The notes under the pieces are model-generated. The model was not told the DNA's origin, did no database searches, and saw nothing but the letters and a program-made list of their open reading frames with translations. A stretch of DNA of 64,000 bases, from the NCBI RefSeq assembly GCF_003605195.1, contig NZ_QYOS01000023.1, positions 372,001 to 436,000 on the forward strand, read 5' to 3'. Position numbers and translations under genes: made by a program. This document shows positions 58,769 through 64,000 of this stretch, piece by piece. The number at the start of each line of letters is the position of its first letter. The stretch's first letter is position 1. Source of the DNA: Aurantiacibacter odishensis (lineage in GTDB: Bacteria > Pseudomonadota > Alphaproteobacteria > Sphingomonadales > Sphingomonadaceae).

Positions 58769-59613
58769 AAGTCCTTATAACCGGTGCCAAGGGTCAGCTG
58801 GGACGCGGATTGATTTCGACCGCTCCGGAAGGGACCGAACTGCACCCGGTCGACATCGATGATTGTGACCTGTCAGATGCTGATGCCATTGCTGCGCTGG
58901 TGCGCGATGTGTCGCCCGATCTTGTCCTAAATGCCGCGGCCTATACCGCAGTCGACAAGGCTGAAAGCGATGAGGTAACGGCGCGCGTCATCAACTCTGG
59001 CGCAGTGGAAGCGCTAGTCAGAGCCCATCCCGGCAAGGTTGTGCACGTCTCAACGGATTTCGTCTTCGATGGGACTTCCAGCCGGGCTTACCGTCCCGAT
59101 GATCCCCGCAATCCGCTATCTGCTTATGGCCGCACCAAGGCAGCAGGCGAAGATGCGCTGCGCGAAGCCGATCTTCTGGTTCGCACCGCGTGGGTCTACA
59201 CCGCCGGCGGCGTCAATTTCGTGCGCACGATGCTGCGTCTGATGGCAGAAAAGCCCGCACTGAATGTCGTGGTAGACCAGATTGGCGCACCCACATGGGC
59301 GCCCGGTCTCGCGGCGACCATCTGGGGCCTCGTCGCCAAGGACGCCAGCGGCACTTTCCATCACAGCGATGCAGGCGTTGCCAGCTGGTACGATTTCGCT
59401 GTCGCCATTCAGGAAGAGGCGTTGGCTCTCGGCCTGCTCGACAAGGCAATTCCGGTCACTCCCATTCCAGCCAGCGCCTACCCCACCCCGGCAGTGCGTC
59501 CGGCATTCTCCCTGCTCGATTGCAGCAAGACGCGCGAATTGCTTGGCGACGGTCACACCCACTGGCGCGTGAACCTGCGCACAATGCTGAAAGAGGAAGC
59601 TGCTCTTGGCTAA
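58765..59613 (+). CDS. rfbD: dTDP-4-dehydrorhamnose reductase
   Basis: A 282-residue RmlD short-chain dehydrogenase for the last step of dTDP-L-rhamnose synthesis. NAD(P)-binding ITGAKGQLGRGL, STDFVFDG, and the active-site YGRTKAAGE are present. ATG 58765 overlaps the rfbC stop. Confidence 0.96.
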   Translation: MKVLITGAKGQLGRGLISTAPEGTELHPVDIDDCDLSDADAIAALVRDVSPDLVLNAAAYTAVDKAESDEVTARVINSGAVEALVRAHPGKVVHVSTDFVFDGTSSRAYRPDDPRNPLSAYGRTKAAGEDALREADLLVRTAWVYTAGGVNFVRTMLRLMAEKPALNVVVDQIGAPTWAPGLAATIWGLVAKDASGTFHHSDAGVASWYDFAVAIQEEALALGLLDKAIPVTPIPASAYPTPAVRPAFSLLDCSKTRELLGDGHTHWRVNLRTMLKEEAALG

Positions 59614-60661
59614 CCTTCTCATCACCGGCGGTGCCGGCTTCATCGGCGGCAATTTCGTCCATTACTGGGCGGACAAGCATCCGGACGACACGATGATCGT
59701 GCTCGACTGCCTCACCTATGCCGGCAACGAGTCGACCATTGCCGGCGTCGAGCAGGCCGAACTGGTGGTTGGCAATATTCTGGACAGTGGTCTGGTCGAG
59801 AAGCTGCTGCGCGAATGCGATATTTCCACGATCGTGCACTTTGCAGCCGAAAGTCACGTCGATCGTTCCATCAGCGGTCCCGATGCATTCATAGAGACCA
59901 ACATTCTTGGCACCAATTCGCTGCTGAAAGCTGCCCGCACCGTCTGGCTTGATGAGGGCGCCGGCAAGCCGCACAGGTTCCATCACATTTCGACCGACGA
60001 GGTCTATGGCTCGCTCGGTCCGGAAGATCCTGCTTTCAGCGAGACGACGCAGTACCAGCCGAACTCGCCCTACTCGGCATCCAAGGCATCGTCCGATCAT
60101 CTCGTGCGTGCTTATCACCACACCTTCGGGCTGGAAGTGACGACCAGCAACTGTTCGAACAACTACGGGCCGTACCAGTATCCCGAAAAGCTGATTCCAC
60201 TGTTCCTCCTGAACTCGCTATATGGACGGGACCTGCCGATCTACGGCGACGGCATGAACGTGCGCGACTGGCTGCACGTGGAAGACCATTGCCGCGGCGT
60301 CGAAGCCTGCCTTGCCAAGGGCACCCCGGGCGAAACCTACAATATCGGCGGCGGGGCGGAACTGCCCAACATGGCCGTGATCGACCGCATCTGCGCCGAA
60401 GTGGACAACGCCTTTGCAGAGATAGACGGCCTCGCCGAACGCTATCCCGACGCACCGGCGGCCAAGGGCAAGCCTACCAGCGAGCTCAAGACTTTCGTGA
60501 CCGACCGCAAGGGCCACGACCGGCGGTATGCCATCGACGAAACCAAGGCGCGCAGCGAACTGGGTTACGCGCCCGCCCACAGTTTCGAGACCGGGCTGGC
60601 GAACACCCTGCGCTGGTATCTCGGAAACGAAGAGTGGTGGCTGCCGCTGGCGAAATCCTGA
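59606..60661 (+). CDS. rfbB: dTDP-glucose 4,6-dehydratase
   Basis: A 351-residue RmlB enzyme. LITGGAGFIGGNFV binds NAD, HFAAESHVDRSI and STDEVYGSL carry conserved residues, and YSASKASSD holds the catalytic Tyr-Lys. A TTG start overlaps the rfbD stop. Together the four genes supply dTDP-L-rhamnose for a surface glycan. Confidence 0.97.
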   Translation: MANLLITGGAGFIGGNFVHYWADKHPDDTMIVLDCLTYAGNESTIAGVEQAELVVGNILDSGLVEKLLRECDISTIVHFAAESHVDRSISGPDAFIETNILGTNSLLKAARTVWLDEGAGKPHRFHHISTDEVYGSLGPEDPAFSETTQYQPNSPYSASKASSDHLVRAYHHTFGLEVTTSNCSNNYGPYQYPEKLIPLFLLNSLYGRDLPIYGDGMNVRDWLHVEDHCRGVEACLAKGTPGETYNIGGGAELPNMAVIDRICAEVDNAFAEIDGLAERYPDAPAAKGKPTSELKTFVTDRKGHDRRYAIDETKARSELGYAPAHSFETGLANTLRWYLGNEEWWLPLAKS

Positions 60662-60700
60662 CACAGGCCTCGCCAGCGGCACGACCCGCCTGACGCGGCG

Positions 60701-62782
60701 TCAGCCGGCTATCGCGCCTTTCGCAGCAACCTGGCCACGTGCCGCATTAGCCTGACCAAAGGACACGACTGCAGCTGCCGGGTTTGCAAGCAATGCGCCC
60801 TGCGGCCGGAAATCGCCATTCACGCTGTCGGCAAACAGGCTCTCGTCAGTTCCGCCTTGGGTCGTATCGACCGCGCCCAGAGCTTCTATCATCGCGGCAC
60901 CCGTCTGCACGTGGTTGCTGACAACCGGGATGCCGGGCGAAATGCCTGCATTGAACACGATGCCGGGCGCCACGTTGTTCGCAAACAGGCAATAGTCATC
61001 GCCGCTGTATGAATTGTCGGTACGGAAGCTGAAGCGCTGCCGCGCCAGCGAGTTATGCGCCACGACGACGTGGCGATGGGGCTGCGCCATCTGCGACTGG
61101 TTGTTCTCTGAAGCTATGTCTGTCGCGGCGTTGTTCAGCACCATGATGTCTGCCAGAACGCCGCCCGTTCCCGAAGAGGTTATGAAGAACAACTGGCCGT
61201 AGAAGCCGAACACCGTGTTCCCGCGCACGATCATGTTCTCCTGCGCGCCAATGTATTGCACGAAATCCGCGTGCTGATCCGATGCCGTGATGAAGGTGTA
61301 TGGCACAGTAACATCCACATCGACCACATCGCCGCCTACATCGCCGCGCTTGTAGAGCTGGGTCGCCCGCCAAGTCTCGTCGTCAAGGACCACCGCACTG
61401 AAATCGGACAGGATCGAGCCGCTATCATCCGGCGTTACGCCATTGAGCCAGTCAGCCACATTGCGGATGTAGAACTTCCGGTCTGCCAGCGCATCCGACC
61501 AGTAGGAGGTTATGGTGTACCGGCTCACCGGAATGCCATCCACCTTGGCTGTTATCGTGCGATTCTCCGTCTCGTTGCCGGAGACCGAGATGGAGGCGGA
61601 ATTTCCCGCACCCGTGTATTCGACAGTCAGCGCGTCCACCTGCTGCCTGAAAGCGCGGCTGTCCCAGTCGCTAAACTGGCTGTCGATCACGGCATCGGCA
61701 TTTTTCACAGTGTCTCCGACGCCGCCGCTCGCATTCACTCCGCGCACAAGGGAGGCGTTGCTGCATGCATTGGCAACGCCCGTTATCGCACATTCTGTGA
61801 ACCACGGCTTGCCCCTCACGCGCCAGCCGCCGGGATAGGCTGACAAACGCCACTTGGCGTCGCGGCCACCCCGGCTGTTCGCTATCTGGCATCCGTCGAG
61901 CCAGTGATTGGGCGCGCCGCTTTCCTTGTAGAGTTCGGTGAAGTTGGCGAAATCGAGCGTGATGTTCTCGCCCTTGAAGTGCAGTCCGTTCACTTTCGGG
62001 CGCATCTGCTGCTGCGAGAAATCGAGCGTGGGCCGGCCGATCACCACACCGGGCACCGCTGCCTCCACCGTGATGTAACCAAGACCGTCACCTGCACGCG
62101 TCGGACCGGAGAGCGTTTCGCAGGAATAGGTCCCTGCTTTCATGATCCGAATGCGGGCCGTGACGGCGGCACGGTCCCTGATGGCTGTCAGTGCAGCTTG
62201 CAGCGTCTGATAGTTTGCAAGATGCTGTGCCGGTGCATCGGGATCGATGGTCAATTCGATGTCATGCAAGCTGTCCGACGGGAAAACGTGACAGGGCCCA
62301 ATCACCCGGCTTTGCATTGTCGGATCACGCGGCACCGCCTCGAAATAGACGTGCCCGGCACCAACGCCGGTGCGCTTCAGTGTGATCCACCATCCGAAGT
62401 AGGTTACAGGGTTGCCATTCGCATCGTTGAAGCTGTGAAAGTTCGGCGCGGTAATTTCTTCACTCGCACCCTCGTAATGGCACACAACCTTCTGCAGCCC
62501 GCAGGTGTTGAGCAGGCTGCCATTGTCGTTGGCCCAGGCATCCACGCCGATAGTGAGCTCATCGGTAAATGCCTGCCTGTCGGGCACAAGCAATCGCATT
62601 GCCGGCTTGGCAGTCTGGCGAACAGGGTCGACGGGCAGTTGCGAAAAGCCGCTGCCGGTGACACCTGTCCAGGCATCTGATGGGCGAATTTCCAATCTTC
62701 CGGTTCCTGCACCCCTTATGGCGATCGCATTGAGGCGGCGCCCCCCTGCCACGCGCGATGGTCCAAATCCGTAACCGGGCAT
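60701..62782 (-). CDS. Beta-helix spike protein, similar to the GTA head spike GhsB
   Basis: A 693-residue protein that starts four bases inside the stop of the spike-base gene (ATGA). The N-terminus (PGYGFGPSRVAGGRRLNAIA) is probably the attachment part. The middle has right-handed beta-helix features with many NITLDFANF- and VVAHNSLARQR-like turns, as in glycan-binding tailspikes. No signal peptide is present. In Rhodobacter capsulatus GTA a base protein and a fibre form head spikes that bind capsule; the pairing here and the size fit that model. The exact family match is recalled, not computed. Confidence 0.7.
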   Translation of the reverse strand: MPGYGFGPSRVAGGRRLNAIAIRGAGTGRLEIRPSDAWTGVTGSGFSQLPVDPVRQTAKPAMRLLVPDRQAFTDELTIGVDAWANDNGSLLNTCGLQKVVCHYEGASEEITAPNFHSFNDANGNPVTYFGWWITLKRTGVGAGHVYFEAVPRDPTMQSRVIGPCHVFPSDSLHDIELTIDPDAPAQHLANYQTLQAALTAIRDRAAVTARIRIMKAGTYSCETLSGPTRAGDGLGYITVEAAVPGVVIGRPTLDFSQQQMRPKVNGLHFKGENITLDFANFTELYKESGAPNHWLDGCQIANSRGGRDAKWRLSAYPGGWRVRGKPWFTECAITGVANACSNASLVRGVNASGGVGDTVKNADAVIDSQFSDWDSRAFRQQVDALTVEYTGAGNSASISVSGNETENRTITAKVDGIPVSRYTITSYWSDALADRKFYIRNVADWLNGVTPDDSGSILSDFSAVVLDDETWRATQLYKRGDVGGDVVDVDVTVPYTFITASDQHADFVQYIGAQENMIVRGNTVFGFYGQLFFITSSGTGGVLADIMVLNNAATDIASENNQSQMAQPHRHVVVAHNSLARQRFSFRTDNSYSGDDYCLFANNVAPGIVFNAGISPGIPVVSNHVQTGAAMIEALGAVDTTQGGTDESLFADSVNGDFRPQGALLANPAAAVVSFGQANAARGQVAAKGAIAG

Positions 62783-63057
62783 CAGGCCAGCGCCACCAGG
62801 CCGGATGCCGTCGTACCTGTTGCCCGCACTGCTTCCACGCGAATGTCGAGGATGCAACCCGATGGCAGGTTCTGAAAAGTAACGTCCTGCTCCGATCTGA
62901 TCGGTCGCACTACAAGATCGCCACCGAAACCGACGTAGATGGCCTTGGTAACCTGCGCCAATTCACCGGAGTCGTCGGGAGTAATCGCGTGGCAACGATC
63001 GGACGGCGCAATCAGGCTCGAACCTGAATTCTCGAAACGGTCAAAAGTCATCGGCAC
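62782..63057 (-). CDS. Spike base protein of the RCAP_rcc01079 (GhsA) family
   Basis: A 91-residue protein with the family pattern: AITPDDSGELAQVTKAIYVG, then GDLVVRP, VTFQNLPSG and a C-terminal RATGTTASGLVAL. Relatives form the base of gene-transfer-agent and phage head spikes. No head, portal or tail gene lies near, so it is either an unlinked GTA spike locus, as in Rhodobacter, or a phage remnant. It is first in a two-gene unit transcribed toward the rhamnose operon. Confidence 0.88.
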   Translation of the reverse strand: MPMTFDRFENSGSSLIAPSDRCHAITPDDSGELAQVTKAIYVGFGGDLVVRPIRSEQDVTFQNLPSGCILDIRVEAVRATGTTASGLVALA

Positions 63058-63145
63058 TCTCCTCTTGGTTGTAGAAGGAACGCCGCGCTAGGTAACTGAT
63101 TTTCTGTAGGAAAGTTTTTTCGCCTCTGAGGTCAGAGCTCGGCGC

Positions 63146-63544
63146 CTAGCTGTCTTCGGCAAGGATTTTCGCGGGATTGCCGGCCACGCGCCCCCCCTCA
63201 GGCACATCCCGCAGTACCACCGCGCCAGGCATCACGTGAGCATATTCGCCGACGGTCACGCCCGGCATGATAACGGCCCGCGCACCAATGACAGCGCCCT
63301 TGCCAATTCGCGTATGCGGGCGAATGCCGCGCGTCATGTCGTGTGAAAGTACGATCGCGCCCATAGCGATGTAACAGTCGCTCGCGATGTGAATGCCCCG
63401 CGGGTTCGTCCTGTCGATATAGGCATCCAGCGCAATGTAGGCGCTGGGGTCGATGTCGAGGCCCCAGAATCGCTTCTGGAAAGCGTACCGCAGGCGTTGG
63501 CGCAAGCCGCGCTTGGGCACGGATAATTCGGTAGGCATGGACAT
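63146..63544 (-). CDS. Hexapeptide-repeat acetyltransferase (WcaF/LbH type)
   Basis: A 132-residue (from ATG 63544) left-handed beta-helix transferase. Hexapeptide turns run from IDPSAYIALDAYID to IGARAVIMPGVTVGEYAHVMPGAVV, and SHDM carries the likely catalytic His. The C-terminal RVAGNPAKIL is typical of sugar O-acetyltransferases. A TTG start 12 codons upstream is less likely. It is divergent from the next acetyltransferase. Confidence 0.86.
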   Translation of the reverse strand: MSMPTELSVPKRGLRQRLRYAFQKRFWGLDIDPSAYIALDAYIDRTNPRGIHIASDCYIAMGAIVLSHDMTRGIRPHTRIGKGAVIGARAVIMPGVTVGEYAHVMPGAVVLRDVPEGGRVAGNPAKILAEDS

Positions 63545-63594
63545 GGGCGAACTGTATAACCGCCAGTGGTTATGCGACAATCCAATTTGCAGGC

Positions 63595-64000
63595 ATGAGC
63601 AGGGACCTCAACAAATTTCGCAAGATCAGGCAGGTCGTGCTCGGCGCTCGCCGTCGGTGGCTGGAACACCGCACCGGGGCACACATCCATCCCACCAGTA
63701 CGGTGTCTCTTTCGGCCACCATCGTCGGAGGAGCTCCCGGCGCTATCGAGATCGGCGAATACACCCTCGTGGCTTTCAAGAGCCTGCTGCTTGCGATAGA
63801 TCCGATCGAAGGCCTGCGTCCGATCAGGATCGGCAAGCGCTGCTTCATCGGCGGCGGTGCGATCATCCTTCCCGGTGTGACCATCGCAGACGAGGTCATC
63901 GTCGGTGCAGGCAGCGTCGTGACGCAGGATGTGCCTGCCCGCTGCGCCGTGGGCGGCAATCCCGCGCGTATCCTGAAGCGCGATATCGAAGTCGGTCCCT
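63595..64000 (+). CDS. Hexapeptide-repeat acetyltransferase, partial
   Basis: The gene runs off the right edge after 135 codons. Hexapeptide repeats are clear (IGKRCFIGGGAIILPGVTIADEVIVGAGSVV) and it ends near VPARCAVGGNPARIL, so only a few C-terminal residues are probably missing. It is a second putative glycan acetyltransferase, divergent from the one at 63,146-63,544. Confidence 0.87.
   Translation, partial: MSRDLNKFRKIRQVVLGARRRWLEHRTGAHIHPTSTVSLSATIVGGAPGAIEIGEYTLVAFKSLLLAIDPIEGLRPIRIGKRCFIGGGAIILPGVTIADEVIVGAGSVVTQDVPARCAVGGNPARILKRDIEVGP

Noticed and set aside
60701-63057. A complete prophage
   Set aside because: Only the spike pair is phage-like. There is no integrase, terminase, portal, capsid or lysis gene in the surrounding sequence.

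Overview
The window looks like chromosomal DNA of a high-GC alphaproteobacterium of the order Sphingomonadales, most likely near Erythrobacter/Altererythrobacter. This rests on the gene families and their order, such as lolA followed by xthA, a ribA with a long extra N-terminal domain, intracellular PhaZ, SPFH plus Arc-like pairs, exosortase-A-associated sugar genes, and spike genes of the gene-transfer-agent (GTA) type. It is inference, because no rRNA or other strong phylogenetic marker is present. I see no tRNA, rRNA, CRISPR array, insertion sequence or integrase.

Positions 1-25,000 are mainly housekeeping: a sensor kinase, a HerA-like ATPase, a PabB-PabC fusion, an aminotransferase, RluA, ArfB, L33, LolA, XthA, RibA, phosphatidylserine decarboxylase, RecQ, phenylalanine hydroxylase between small acidic lipoproteins, UppP, an M13 peptidase, an ABC exporter and PHA depolymerase. 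An SPFH protein and a ribbon-helix-helix regulator form a two-gene operon with a perfect AT-rich inverted repeat just upstream of its start.

Positions 25,000-30,900 hold a fragment of an exosortase-A-type exopolysaccharide locus: acyltransferase, O-glycosylation ligase, an overlapping 51-residue membrane ORF, a glycosyltransferase, and a large acidic one-membrane-segment protein. gltBD follow. Positions 37,300-40,600 are accessory and partly decaying: an acyltransferase, a 2-oxoglutarate-dioxygenase-like protein with a tandem-repeat tail, a remnant SGNH domain, and a DksA-like gene broken by a single in-frame amber codon. WecB/WecC, Ung, an ABC exporter, an RNase D-type exonuclease and LptC/LptA come next.

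The most interesting part is 47,600-64,000. An O-antigen ligase module leads into a lasso-peptide cluster (50,290-57,198). It encodes a B2 peptidase, an asparagine-synthetase-like cyclase, two precursors with almost identical 15-residue cores, a PRMT-like methyltransferase with a PqqD-like tail, an HPr-kinase-like kinase, a PqqD-type B1 recognition protein and a nucleotidyltransferase. No dedicated exporter, isopeptidase or TonB receptor lies next to it. A dTDP-L-rhamnose operon (rfbACDB) follows, then two genes resembling the GTA head-spike pair, pointing back at the rhamnose genes, and two divergent hexapeptide acetyltransferases. The right half is therefore a surface-polysaccharide locus that also carries a peptide-modification system and a putative glycan-binding particle spike.
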